Shown here: piece after piece, positions 15,144 to 24,162 of the stretch
Position numbering within the stretch: the first letter of the stretch is position 1
Layout of the letters: each line of letters starts with the position of its first letter
The notes under the pieces: generated by a model
The model's database searches: none
Seen by the model: only the letters and a program-made list of their open reading frames with translations
Told to the model about the DNA's origin: nothing
DNA from: JAXLWB01 sp046328715
Lineage (GTDB): Bacteria > Chloroflexota > Anaerolineae > Caldilineales > Caldilineaceae
Direction of reading: 5' to 3'
Assembly: GCA_046328715.1 (NCBI GenBank)
Contig: JAXLWB010000005.1
Coordinates: 186,001-250,000 of the forward strand
DNA length: 64,000 bases
Program-made: the position numbers and the translations under genes

Positions 15144-17271
15144 CTAGCTTGTAATTCACTGGTTCAGTTCTCTCTTCTTGGCGTTGGCTCTGGGTGGGTT
15201 CGTTCGAGCCACTACCTGTCTCCCAGGGCGATTCCAGCGGCAGTTCGGTGGCATCATCGACGGGCACAAAGCGGTACTCGATGTCGTAGAAGTTGACCAG
15301 GTCGCCGACCTTTAGCAGACGATCATCCCCTGCCCCCAGTTTGCGGCGATTGACCCAAGTGCCACCTTTGCTGCCATCATCCTGAATGTGGAAGCCATCC
15401 TCCTTGTGCGTGATAGTGGCGTGTTTGCGCGAGATACGTGAATCGTTAAGCACCACATCCGACAGATCCGGTCGGCGCCCGATGCGCACTATCGAATCGA
15501 CATGCAAGAGAATCCGATTCGGCAGATGCGGCTTCGGATCGGAGGCTTCGAGATAGGCGCCGGGAACAGGGTTGAAGGGTGGCGCAACAGGCACTTCGGT
15601 GGCATCATCGCCTGGTCCACGATAGGCTGGACTGAGCGACCAATCATCGGTGGCGCGCAGTGGCGGCGAGAGCTGATAATCGGACGAGGTGCTAAAGTCA
15701 TCCTCGCTAGCGCGACGGCGACGCCAGATCAGGAAACCAGCCAAAAAGAGCAGACAGCCCCCAATTACCAGCCAACGCAGCGGCGACAAGGCTGGCTCGG
15801 CGGCTGGCGGAACCACAATGGCAGTGGCCGTAGGCACCGCCGTGAGCGTAGGTTGCGGCGTGAAGGTCGGCGGGGCAGTCGCAGTATCGGTTGGTAGTGG
15901 CGTCGGCGTGGGCGGCGCAGGTGGAATGTTGAGTTGGATAGGGATGCCCACGGGGAGCGACTCGCCAACGATGTCAAAGGTGTCCACGACCCGCACACGC
16001 AGGGTATAGTTGCCAGCCGGCAAGTTGGCAATGGGAAACGCGAACTTGCTAAACGGTGTTCTGGTAATTAATTTAGTATCATCAGCAATCGTGTATTCGA
16101 CCCGTTGCAACGGTCGGGGATGACCGTCGGGCCATTTCAACTCGATGGTGATCGGCAGCGAGATAGGTTCCATCCCACTTAGTGGGCTGTCATGGGCTGC
16201 TGCCGTGCGCACAAAGGGCGTATCTGGCTGGGGCTGCACCACCTGAACCTGGGGCGGCTTCAATCCAATTGTGGGATAGTCAACCCGGCGTACCAGCGGG
16301 TTACGATCCGGAAGTTGTGCTTCGATTCTCAACTCGCGTGGCTGTGCCTTGCCCAGTGGGTAGGTGACGAGTAGTTGTTGGCGTTGTTGTTTGAGCGTAC
16401 TCCACAGCGGATTGAGCCGATCGAGACTGTCAAGGAAGATATAGCTACCCCCTGTCTTGAGGGCAATAGCTTCCAGGTTCTGCTTGCGTCGTTCGCGCAC
16501 GTCGGTGCTGTTGCCCGCATCCAACTCGGGACCGACCATCACGGTGTAAATGCGGACACGCATGCGCTGCGCCCGTCCAATGATGTCTTTGCCGTCCAGG
16601 GCACTGTCGGCGTCAAAGCCATCCGAGAAGACGATGATCGAACGCATGAGATTGGTTGGGGCTGGTGAGTCTTGGAAGTGATCAAGGGTGAACTCGATCA
16701 GATCAAAGAGTGGCGTGGTCTGATTGCTCTGGACTTCTGGCTTGTATTCGGTGACCTTGTTGACGACCAGGTTGTGGTCGTCGGCAGTCCAATCGGCGAT
16801 GATCTGAAATTGATTGGCCGAAGCACCAATCGTGAAGGCCGCCAGCCAGTCGATCGGTGAGACGAGAAATCCCTGATCAACCAAGGCGGCCACGGCAGCC
16901 TGATATTCCTGATAGCGCAATCGTTTGGTCTTGTTGTCGTTTTCGGTCATGCCGGGCTTGAGAATGTTGCCCGATGCATCCAGCACAAAGGCAGTCTGGA
17001 TGCCAACCTCGGCCAGGCGTTGTGAGCGCAAATTGCGTTTTTCGTTGTCTTCAAAGAGCGTGATCGGCAACTTGCCCAGATCAACGCCCAGATTCTCGCC
17101 ATAGATCGACACCGTGACCGATTGCACGTTGCTGGCGTTGATCCCGGTAACATCCAGATAGGGCACGGCAGGAGATGCCGCTGGAGTTGGCGTTTGGGCT
17201 AAGAGTGGCAACGCAATAAAAGCTGCTGCCACGATCAAGATTGAGCAGAGGATCCAACAGTAACGACGCAT
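15136..17271 (-). CDS. Secreted VWA domain protein with cytoplasmic FHA domain
   Basis: This 711-residue protein has a signal-anchor sequence (1-25), an outer von Willebrand A domain (about 90-290, AFVLDASGN and IIVFSDGFD as metal-site elements), an Ig-like region, a Pro/Thr stalk and a membrane helix (LRWLVIGGCLLFLAGFLIW). The C-terminal FHA domain carries RIGRRPD, SRISRKHA and GGTWVNRRKL, all of the phosphothreonine-binding signature. It can thus sense something outside and read phosphorylation inside. The start at 17271 has AAGGAG 7 bases upstream. A longer reading frame upstream overlaps the previous gene and has none. Partners are presumably the kinase and phosphatase next door. Confidence 0.85.
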   Translation of the reverse strand: MRRYCWILCSILIVAAAFIALPLLAQTPTPAASPAVPYLDVTGINASNVQSVTVSIYGENLGVDLGKLPITLFEDNEKRNLRSQRLAEVGIQTAFVLDASGNILKPGMTENDNKTKRLRYQEYQAAVAALVDQGFLVSPIDWLAAFTIGASANQFQIIADWTADDHNLVVNKVTEYKPEVQSNQTTPLFDLIEFTLDHFQDSPAPTNLMRSIIVFSDGFDADSALDGKDIIGRAQRMRVRIYTVMVGPELDAGNSTDVRERRKQNLEAIALKTGGSYIFLDSLDRLNPLWSTLKQQRQQLLVTYPLGKAQPRELRIEAQLPDRNPLVRRVDYPTIGLKPPQVQVVQPQPDTPFVRTAAAHDSPLSGMEPISLPITIELKWPDGHPRPLQRVEYTIADDTKLITRTPFSKFAFPIANLPAGNYTLRVRVVDTFDIVGESLPVGIPIQLNIPPAPPTPTPLPTDTATAPPTFTPQPTLTAVPTATAIVVPPAAEPALSPLRWLVIGGCLLFLAGFLIWRRRRASEDDFSTSSDYQLSPPLRATDDWSLSPAYRGPGDDATEVPVAPPFNPVPGAYLEASDPKPHLPNRILLHVDSIVRIGRRPDLSDVVLNDSRISRKHATITHKEDGFHIQDDGSKGGTWVNRRKLGAGDDRLLKVGDLVNFYDIEYRFVPVDDATELPLESPWETGSGSNEPTQSQRQEERTEPVNYKLDE

Positions 17272-17284
17272 CAAAGACTCCTTT

Positions 17285-18802
17285 TTAGGCCACTTCCTCG
17301 GCTTCATGAACCAGCGAAAAGCGCAATTGAATTTTGCCCACTGTAATAATGGTGCCATCTTGCAAAAGCTGTTCCTCTTGTACCTTGAGTTCCTGCGCCT
17401 CGACCAGGGTGGGATTGGTGGTGGCCGCTTCCTTGCGCACCCTCCAATGACCTTCGGCAAACAAAAAACGGACATGTTCATCGCGCGAGACGAACCCTGC
17501 GTTTGGCTCTTCGCTCAAGCTGATGACATCCACACGACTGGCAGGTGCCGCAGCACGACCGATCCCTACACTGGTGGCCTGGAGCGGGTATTGGCGTGCC
17601 GAATCGAGCGATTGCAAGAAGGCAGGTTGAAAACGTAGCCGTTGGCTGACCAGCGCTTCCAGGTGTTCCAGCCGCTCGCCAAGCTCCACTTTGTGGCGGG
17701 CACGCTGTAGATGGCGGCTGTCGTGCATCTGCTTGCGCGTAGCGACGACCTGCTCCATCGCCTCTTTCCAAGTCTGCGAGCGAATCAGTGCATCAATTTG
17801 GTCTAACTCACGCATCACGCTGGCAACGGCATCTTCTTCCAGTCGTCGACTTGCCTCACGCTCAAGCATGATCAAACGGGCACGGGCACCGGGCAGCGAA
17901 TCAGCTTTTTTGGCCAGCCGCAACACCTCTTCCCATTCCTCGCGGTTGGCGGCAGTCTGGGCCAGATGAAAGAGATGTTCACTGGCATCGCTGCGCCCAC
18001 CTAACACGCGCTGCACTTCCATCACCAGTTCACTGGCCGAATCGAAGCGATCGACGGCTCGCTTCATCATGCCGCGTTCGATCAGGCGCACACAGGCTTG
18101 CGAAAGATCAGGGCGCACCTCAGCCAGCGGCGATGGTTGATTGGGTCCGGTGATCTGGTTGTAGAGCTTGCCCGCTGATCCTTGAAAAGGTGGCACTCCC
18201 GCCAGCAGACGATAGATGATGGCGGCGATGCTGTAGATATCGGCCCGAATGTCAAACGGCTTCTCATCCATCACTTCAGGCGAGGTATAGGGCGTTGTCA
18301 CATCCTGGGTGGAGGCGAGAACCAGATCCCAGACGCGCACCAGTTCCCGACCTTGGGCCGACGAATCGGGCGAGACGAGTAGACTTTCGATACGTAGATT
18401 GCCATGCGAAACGCGGAAATATTGCAGATCTTTGAGCAGCAGGCCGAGTTGGCGTAGAAAGTTAAGCGCAGTGAATTCGCTGATCGTCTTCTGTCGGCTC
18501 AGCCAATCGACCAGCGGCAATCCTTCGAGTTTTTCTAGGATCAGGAACAGTTCGTTCTCGTGCCAGCCGATATCGTAGGCTTTGATAACATAAATCGATT
18601 CGACTGTGCCCAGGATGTGGCTGGCACGGCGCAGAATTCGCGCTTTTTCGGCATCACCGCTCTGGTTCTTCATGGTGATCAGCGTAAACCACTGCCCTGA
18701 ACCTTCGGCGCGCACCATGCAGGCGTCGTAACCCGCCAATTTGAACCAATCACTTGCCACCTGATAGTGGTCTTTGCCACGGAAAATGTTCGTTTGCATC
18801 AT
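17285..18802 (-). CDS. Pseudokinase with C-terminal FHA domain
   Basis: This soluble protein of about 505 residues has a protein-kinase fold (about 10-260) in which key residues are changed: the HRD catalytic motif reads HGN (Asp to Asn), and DFG reads DLV. The APE-like SPEVM and DIYSIAAIIYRLLAG remain. A helical coiled region (about 270-400) and an FHA domain at the C-terminus follow (SVGIGRA, FVSRDEHVRF, LLQDGTIITVG). It is probably a catalytically dead scaffold that binds phosphothreonine on partners. The start at 18802 fits a GGTGAT site 8 bases upstream. ATG at 18808 or 18799 is also possible. It overlaps nothing and sits directly downstream of the TadZ-like gene. Confidence 0.8.
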   Translation of the reverse strand: MMQTNIFRGKDHYQVASDWFKLAGYDACMVRAEGSGQWFTLITMKNQSGDAEKARILRRASHILGTVESIYVIKAYDIGWHENELFLILEKLEGLPLVDWLSRQKTISEFTALNFLRQLGLLLKDLQYFRVSHGNLRIESLLVSPDSSAQGRELVRVWDLVLASTQDVTTPYTSPEVMDEKPFDIRADIYSIAAIIYRLLAGVPPFQGSAGKLYNQITGPNQPSPLAEVRPDLSQACVRLIERGMMKRAVDRFDSASELVMEVQRVLGGRSDASEHLFHLAQTAANREEWEEVLRLAKKADSLPGARARLIMLEREASRRLEEDAVASVMRELDQIDALIRSQTWKEAMEQVVATRKQMHDSRHLQRARHKVELGERLEHLEALVSQRLRFQPAFLQSLDSARQYPLQATSVGIGRAAAPASRVDVISLSEEPNAGFVSRDEHVRFLFAEGHWRVRKEAATTNPTLVEAQELKVQEEQLLQDGTIITVGKIQLRFSLVHEAEEVA

Positions 18803-18811
18803 AACCATCGA

Positions 18812-20173
18812 TCACCGATTGAGAATGCCATTCAATAACGACGACTTTTTCTTGACTACCTTTTCAGCTGCTGGACGATCCAGTCCGATCCGTTGAAAGA
18901 GTTGGGTCAGCTCGTGCATAAAAGGATGTTTGATGTCGAGCGCACCAAAGGGCAAGCCGCGGTTGATATGCTCGTTGACAAAGGCTGGCGCAAAGGGAAA
19001 GTGGCTGATGACCTGATCGGGAAAGGTTCCTTCGGCCACCGCCACATTGACCAGAGGTTTGCCCCACACCTTTTCTTCGCTTTTGCCCCAGACCTTGTTG
19101 AGCACAATGCGAGTGGAAAGCAATGGGTTGCCGATGTAGGAATCTTTCAGAAGCTGGATCAACTGCTTGTTGGTGCGAATCGACAGTACTTCTGGCTCAC
19201 AGATCAGCAGCAGTAGATCGCCGAGTTGAAAGGCGGCCAGCGACGCATCCGAAAGCTGGGTAGGCAAGTCGACGATGACGTAGTCGAAGATACGACGCAG
19301 CGTGGAGAGAATCTGCGCTGCTCGATCTGGGGTCAAAACCGCCAAATCGGCGGGCGATGATGGCGCAGCCAGCAGATGCAGCCGCGCATGGTCATTGAGT
19401 TGTAGCAGATCAACATACTCGTGAATGTCGTCGGTGGTGCGCATGTTCTCCAAGTTGACACTGGAATGGGCAAACTGGGCGATACTGTTGCGCGACTTGA
19501 GCCCAAACAGGGTGGCGAGTACCCCATATTGCACATCAAAATCGACCAGCGCGACCCGTTTGTCCAGGCGGCGACGTGCGATCTCGGCTGCCAGCGCTGC
19601 AGCAATCGTGCTCTTGCCGACGCCACCCTTGCCGCTGCCCACGCAGATCATCTTCAACTCTTCGGTGGGCGGTACGCCGTTGAGCAAGGTTGGGGTACGC
19701 ACAAAGGAATAGGAGCGCACGATGGCACGCTCGACATCGGCTAGCACGCTGACCATGCCGTCGCCCAACCGCCCCACATTGACGACGTTGCGTGCACCAT
19801 AGTTAAGTGCACTTTCCAGCACGGTCTGCATCTCTTCGGGGCGGGCGTCGGTGAGAAAGAGGGTGGCAATCGCTGGATAGTCGCGGCTCAAGTTTTCGGA
19901 AAGCTGCCATAACCGTCCACGCCACTGCTGAACTTGTTGCGGGTTGTGATCCTGAACTACGTCGATTAGAACGACCACATGCGGCACCATCTCACGTACT
20001 AACGAGTGGCATCGCTCAGGCAAAGGGATGCTCTCCAAAAGTTGAATGGGAAAGGCTGAATCGCGTCGCTCGCGCTTGAAAAAGTCGTCGATGGTTCGTT
20101 CAATCCGTGCTCCTTCGGGGCAGACCATGATGACACGGATCGAAGGTGGACGTTCAGAGCGCAGATCGCGCAT
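18812..20173 (-). CDS. TadZ/CpaE-like ATPase of the pilus locus
   Basis: This 453-residue protein has an N-terminal receiver-like domain without an obvious phosphorylation site (about 10-150) and a MinD/ParA-type ATPase domain (about 170-430) with the deviant Walker A GKGGVGKST (181-189) and VALVDFDVQYG. This is the layout of TadZ/CpaE, which places the Tad machine at a site on the membrane. It is the first gene of the minus-strand operon. The start is supported by GAGGAGA 7 bases upstream, and a candidate promoter lies about 90 bases further up. Confidence 0.87.
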   Translation of the reverse strand: MRDLRSERPPSIRVIMVCPEGARIERTIDDFFKRERRDSAFPIQLLESIPLPERCHSLVREMVPHVVVLIDVVQDHNPQQVQQWRGRLWQLSENLSRDYPAIATLFLTDARPEEMQTVLESALNYGARNVVNVGRLGDGMVSVLADVERAIVRSYSFVRTPTLLNGVPPTEELKMICVGSGKGGVGKSTIAAALAAEIARRRLDKRVALVDFDVQYGVLATLFGLKSRNSIAQFAHSSVNLENMRTTDDIHEYVDLLQLNDHARLHLLAAPSSPADLAVLTPDRAAQILSTLRRIFDYVIVDLPTQLSDASLAAFQLGDLLLLICEPEVLSIRTNKQLIQLLKDSYIGNPLLSTRIVLNKVWGKSEEKVWGKPLVNVAVAEGTFPDQVISHFPFAPAFVNEHINRGLPFGALDIKHPFMHELTQLFQRIGLDRPAAEKVVKKKSSLLNGILNR

Positions 20174-20261
20174 GGCACTTCTCCTCGCAAAGTGAGTGGA
20201 TGAAGCAAGGGTCGGATTGCAACTGGTAACCTACACATGGCGTCATCACACTCGTCTCAAA

Positions 20262-20289
20262 ACTATAGTAAGTTCAAACTCTTACTCAA
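20262..20289 (-). promoter_or_regulatory. Candidate promoter of the Tad/kinase operon
   Basis: Read on the minus strand there is TTGAGT, 16 bases, then TATAGT, about 90 bases before the TadZ-like start codon. It is the best sigma70-like match in the 215-base gap between the operon and the unknown gene at 20389-21222. No operator was recognised. Confidence 0.4.
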
Positions 20290-20388
20290 AAAATTACGGT
20301 ATAATCCAGAATTGCATATATTACTCATAAGTACGGACGGGCGCTGACGGATTTCAACCAACCCAATTAAGTTAGAATGACACATCCG

Positions 20389-21222
20389 CTATGTGCGACG
20401 CATGATCTGTTTGCTGATGTTCTGAATGGCAGATTTGTTTGGCGTCAGTGTCAACCAGAGAAAACGGGAGGGAAAACGCTGGCTCAAGTGCGTGACCTCC
20501 CGATAGACGACCGTTGATGGGTCGATAATCGCTCGCCCAAAGTGACGCTTGAGTGTCTGCCAATGGCGCTGCCCTTTGCGTGATTCCACCCAGAAGAGCG
20601 TCTCCGTTGCTGCCTGCTCTGCTAAGATTTTGCTAAAAGTTGGAATTGGGCATGGTTGCCAGCCTGTATGGCTTGTTCGAAAGATAGACGATTTTTGCAG
20701 GACCTTGAACAACAAACTCTGCCATTGCACCTTGCCTGTCTCGGGCTGCCCGACATCGCTACTGATCATAAACGTGATGACACGCCCATTTAAGCCTTCC
20801 ATAAAGAGCTCTACCTGTTCCCGACTGGGTTGATAATCCTGCACGAAGCGGATCACCGCCTTGACTAGAAAGGCAAAGGCAACGCCATCGCTGTCAAACA
20901 AACCGCGGCTGATATTTTTCTGGTCGAACAAGATGGCTTGCAGAAGGCTGGAATAGGGTGTTGCATCGAAGAAGTGCGAAGAGGAGATAAAGAGCAGGTT
21001 CTCTCGAATTGTTGCTTCTCCAAGTCGGCTGACCAGGTCGGGAAGTGCCACTGGGCTAAAGTCGAGGATCTGTTTAGGGGGCGAAATATAGCTTTGGATT
21101 GCTTCCTTATCGAAAAAAATCGATTTCTTGCCAATCTTGGCTCGTTGACCAATCACCCAAACCTGTTGCAAGAATTCCGCTGAAAGATGCAAACATCCCG
21201 ACGCTGGAACCACAATTCTCAT
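20389..21222 (-). CDS. Unknown protein next to the Tad locus
   Basis: This 277-residue protein has no signal peptide or membrane segment, and I recognise no family. It contains FDATPYSSLLQAILFDQ, LLFISSSHFF and a basic C-terminal part (FLWLTLTPNKSAIQN). It may be an alpha/beta protein with a two-part structure. It is on the same strand as the pilus operon, 215 bases upstream of the TadZ-like gene, but a candidate promoter between them suggests separate transcription. A link to pilus control is possible but rests on position only. Confidence 0.6.
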   Translation of the reverse strand: MRIVVPASGCLHLSAEFLQQVWVIGQRAKIGKKSIFFDKEAIQSYISPPKQILDFSPVALPDLVSRLGEATIRENLLFISSSHFFDATPYSSLLQAILFDQKNISRGLFDSDGVAFAFLVKAVIRFVQDYQPSREQVELFMEGLNGRVITFMISSDVGQPETGKVQWQSLLFKVLQKSSIFRTSHTGWQPCPIPTFSKILAEQAATETLFWVESRKGQRHWQTLKRHFGRAIIDPSTVVYREVTHLSQRFPSRFLWLTLTPNKSAIQNISKQIMRRT

Positions 21223-21651
21223 TGACTACCCTTTAATTGGCACCAAAATGCACGATGAGATCGGATTGAATGACTGCCCTTGTTCATCTCTGCTATACAC
21301 TATACCTATGCTCTGTTATCAATCGCATTACTTTTGCAAAGAAATTTGTCTGAAATTACTAGATTTAAGTATTTTATTTCGGGGTAAATACAAATGGAGA
21401 ACGACTTTTACCCTGTAGAGGTTCCCTGAAGTGTAGAAAATGTGCTCGATCATTTGCTGGTATGATAGATTAGGAAGGCCAAATAAAGAGCGCGATAATA
21501 ACGGTACCCTCCGATCAGAATCATAACTCCCGGTGATTTTGGAAGGTTCAGCATTTTCAGAGTTTTAATCCCAATCCAGATTGCCGGAGGAACTTCGTTC
21601 CGGGCGAGTTGGATTGGGATTTTTTATTCTCCTTAATTCCCGAGGCAATAT
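21223..21651. other. Divergent intergenic region, 429 bases
   Basis: This gap separates the divergent genes at 20389-21222 and 21652-24030. It is AT-rich in its first half and must hold two promoters, but no strong match was picked. Its last 85 bases hold a terminator-like hairpin described separately. I looked for known riboswitch signatures such as the c-di-GMP type and saw none. Confidence 0.5.
21567..21625 (+). terminator. Terminator-like leader hairpin upstream of the secreted repeat protein
   Basis: A 12-bp stem (AATCCCAATCCA at 21567-21578 with TGGATTGGGATT at 21610-21621) encloses a second small hairpin (GGAACTTCGTTCC) and is followed by a T-run at 21621-21625. It ends only 26 bases before the start codon of the plus-strand gene. 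With no plus-strand gene upstream to terminate, it may act as an attenuator. Confidence 0.6.
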
Positions 21652-24030
21652 ATGAAATTAGCAACAGTTTGGTACAGAACAGCGTTTGTTCTGCTCGTGG
21701 TTGGATTGATCGGCATTGCAGTTGCATGGCAGATCAGTGGATGGTCCACCGCAATGGCGTTTGAGGGGGTGAGTCAGCAGGTCCCGACGGATGGAAATGG
21801 AGCAATTCGAGGCAAGGTAACCGATGATGCTGGTGCTCCTATTCTTGGGATTAAAGTAATGTTATCTGTTCGTCCGTCGAATATTACGATTAGCACTACT
21901 CTCACAGATGCAAGTGGCGATTACTCTTTTGACAATCTGGCGCTGGGGGACTACACAATTTGTACACTTTTCACGATGGATCCTGCGACAAGTCAGTATT
22001 TCCACGAGTGTTACGACAATATTCCTATCGGTCAACCCGGCACCGTAATCAGTGTCTCAGACCTGGTTCCAGTGCATGAGCACATCGACATCTCACTTTC
22101 AACTGGTGCTCATATCTCGGGCCACATCACGGGTGAGTCTGGACAACCGATTGAAGGCATTGAGGTGCGAATTTACTTTGCACTGCCGGGAGGTGACGGA
22201 CAAGTTCGCTGGGAACCGTTTAATTCAACAAAGAGCGATGCCAATGGTGACTATACGCTCAAACGGATTATCGCAGGCATTTACCGGATCTGTGCATTGA
22301 ATGGTCGTGGCTATTTCGGAGAGTGTTATAACGACGCAGCGAATGTTGATAGTGCCCAAGACATTGTGATTGCGACAAATCAATATCTTAATGGCTACGA
22401 TTTTCACTTGCCTGTTGGAGGCAGCATTCTGGGTTCAGTAACCTACAACGATGGTCAAATGGTGCCGTGGGGGCGCATTACAGCCTATCTATCAATTCAA
22501 GGTTCCGATGGCTCGCCTATTTGGGAACAATTTGGTGAGCCTTTCTATGTTCAAGGGGATGGCTACTACACGATTACAGGCTTGGCGACAGGAACATATC
22601 GCTTGCAACTGGAAAATCCGTATCCAGATGAGTTACCCTTTATCGGAGAATACTACAAAGACGCCACTAGCGTGGAAACTGCTACGGATATTCCTGTGGT
22701 CATGCGCCAGACCGTTCCGAATATCAACTTTCAGGTTGGACGTCATAGCTTAGTTTATGGAAAAGTAACCGATATGGCTGGACAGCCGATTCAGAACATT
22801 GTTGTTGCAGCCGAGCCGCTCACTTCAGATGCGAATGCAAGTTCTGATCAGACTGCCTACTCGTTTACGGGACCTACTGGCGAATACAACTATGTAATCG
22901 CCACGCCAGGTACTTATCGCTTCAAATTCTATGAAGTCGCTTTTCAAGGTAACCCACAGGGATACATCACAGAATATTATAATGACAGCCTAACGCCCGA
23001 AGGCGCAACACCCGTTGTCGTGGGACCCGAAGCAATGATTGCTCACATTGACGCGCAGTTAGGAGCACAGGGTATTATTTCTGGAACTGTTGTCGACTCA
23101 CGTGGTAACCCTCTACAAGGTATGAGTGTTGCGTTATATGTAAATAATCTACTATCCATTCGTGGTGCCTCTACAGATCAATCGGGTGGATTTGAATTTC
23201 GAGCGCTTCAAGCTGGCAACTATCGTGTCTGTGCAAGTTATACCACAAGTTTCTTAGATGTGCCTAGATGTTATGGCAATGCAGATAACGTCGACTCCGC
23301 CACCGAAATTGCGGTCGCTAACAACTTAGTATTCAAAATCGTGATTACACTGCCTGACCGTGGAGCCATTGGCGGCTCTGTAACTTCAGCTTATGGCTTG
23401 CCCATCGAAAGCGCTTTAGTTGACTTGTATGTTTGGAGGAATAATGGGGGCTCTGGTTTTGATCGTATGGGCAGTTTCCAAACTGACAAAGCTGGGAACT
23501 TTGGTTTTACTGGTTTAATGCCTTCCAGCCCAAATTATCATTATTATGTCGGTGCTGCAACTGTCATGTCAAACAGTGTTGAGTACTACCTCGGTGAGTT
23601 TTACGATAACAAGCCCGTCTTGGGAAGCGCAACTCCAATTACTGTTGAGTCTGCGCACACATCAACAATCAACCTGCAACTTGACTTTTCACCTAATATC
23701 AACGCCCCACCGTACGCCCGCAACGACGCAATCTGGGTGAGCCAAGTAGCGACCAGCACACGCTTCACTAGCGGCATTCTCAGTATTCTAACCAATGACC
23801 AAGACTTCGAGAATGCACCCTTAACTGTCAGCGTAACTGTCTCGCCAACTCATGGCACGTTACAACTAGCCGCATCAGGAACCTTTACCTACACCCATGA
23901 TAGCTCGAACACGGTCTTTGACAGCTTTACCTATCATGTCAATGATGGCAACTCCGACTCAAACAGCGCCACCGTCTCGATCATTCTGCCTGATGCGCAG
24001 AATCTCTTTTTGCCGCTGGTCGAACGGTGA
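21652..24030 (+). CDS. Secreted protein with six carboxypeptidase-regulatory-like repeats
   Basis: This 792-residue protein has an N-terminal signal segment (AFVLLVVGLIGIAVAWQI). About six repeats of the carboxypeptidase-regulatory-like/SdrD-B type follow, each with a GxV-x-D-xxGxPI strand and a G(D/E)Y...L..G.Y.. ending (for example GKVTDDAGAPI, GHITGESGQPI, GKVTDMAGQPI, GTVVDSRGNPL). A cadherin-like domain (about 690-775) follows, and the protein ends NLFLPLVER. Such proteins are surface or secreted adhesion or binding proteins. The ending resembles that of the subtilisin at 49809-52670. A GAGG site lies 7 bases before the ATG. Confidence 0.8.
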   Translation: MKLATVWYRTAFVLLVVGLIGIAVAWQISGWSTAMAFEGVSQQVPTDGNGAIRGKVTDDAGAPILGIKVMLSVRPSNITISTTLTDASGDYSFDNLALGDYTICTLFTMDPATSQYFHECYDNIPIGQPGTVISVSDLVPVHEHIDISLSTGAHISGHITGESGQPIEGIEVRIYFALPGGDGQVRWEPFNSTKSDANGDYTLKRIIAGIYRICALNGRGYFGECYNDAANVDSAQDIVIATNQYLNGYDFHLPVGGSILGSVTYNDGQMVPWGRITAYLSIQGSDGSPIWEQFGEPFYVQGDGYYTITGLATGTYRLQLENPYPDELPFIGEYYKDATSVETATDIPVVMRQTVPNINFQVGRHSLVYGKVTDMAGQPIQNIVVAAEPLTSDANASSDQTAYSFTGPTGEYNYVIATPGTYRFKFYEVAFQGNPQGYITEYYNDSLTPEGATPVVVGPEAMIAHIDAQLGAQGIISGTVVDSRGNPLQGMSVALYVNNLLSIRGASTDQSGGFEFRALQAGNYRVCASYTTSFLDVPRCYGNADNVDSATEIAVANNLVFKIVITLPDRGAIGGSVTSAYGLPIESALVDLYVWRNNGGSGFDRMGSFQTDKAGNFGFTGLMPSSPNYHYYVGAATVMSNSVEYYLGEFYDNKPVLGSATPITVESAHTSTINLQLDFSPNINAPPYARNDAIWVSQVATSTRFTSGILSILTNDQDFENAPLTVSVTVSPTHGTLQLAASGTFTYTHDSSNTVFDSFTYHVNDGNSDSNSATVSIILPDAQNLFLPLVER

Positions 24031-24043
24031 TAGAATGCGGTAA

Positions 24044-24148
24044 AACAGTAGGACAGTGGGACAGTAAAGCAGTAGCATAACGGGATCGTATATCTGTATT
24101 CACTGAGCCACTGGTCCACTGTCCTACTGACCCACTGACTCACTCAAA
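24044..24148. repeat. Facing octamer arrays, CAGTAGGA family
   Basis: CAGT recurs exactly every 8 bases at 24046, 24054, 24062 and 24070. After 30 bases CACTG-type units recur every 8 bases at 24101, 24109, 24117, 24125, 24133 and 24141. The two arrays are reverse complements in consensus and can form a long imperfect hairpin between the secreted repeat protein gene and the DinB-like gene. The same unit occurs at 32538-32563 and 58414-58472. Confidence 0.75.
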
Positions 24149-24162
24149 TTTAGGAGATACCT

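Noticed and set aside
1..20173. A secretin (RcpA/CpaC) gene expected in a full Tad locus
   Set aside because: No secretin-like protein is encoded here. This agrees with a cell envelope lacking a classical outer membrane, as in Chloroflexota, so it was not counted as a gap in the locus.
21223..21651. Leader of the secreted repeat protein considered as a c-di-GMP or other known riboswitch
   Set aside because: The conserved core sequences of known classes were not found. Only a terminator-like hairpin is supported.
24044..24148. Octamer arrays considered as a CRISPR array
   Set aside because: Units are 8 bases long with no spacers of 25-40 bases, and no cas genes are present.
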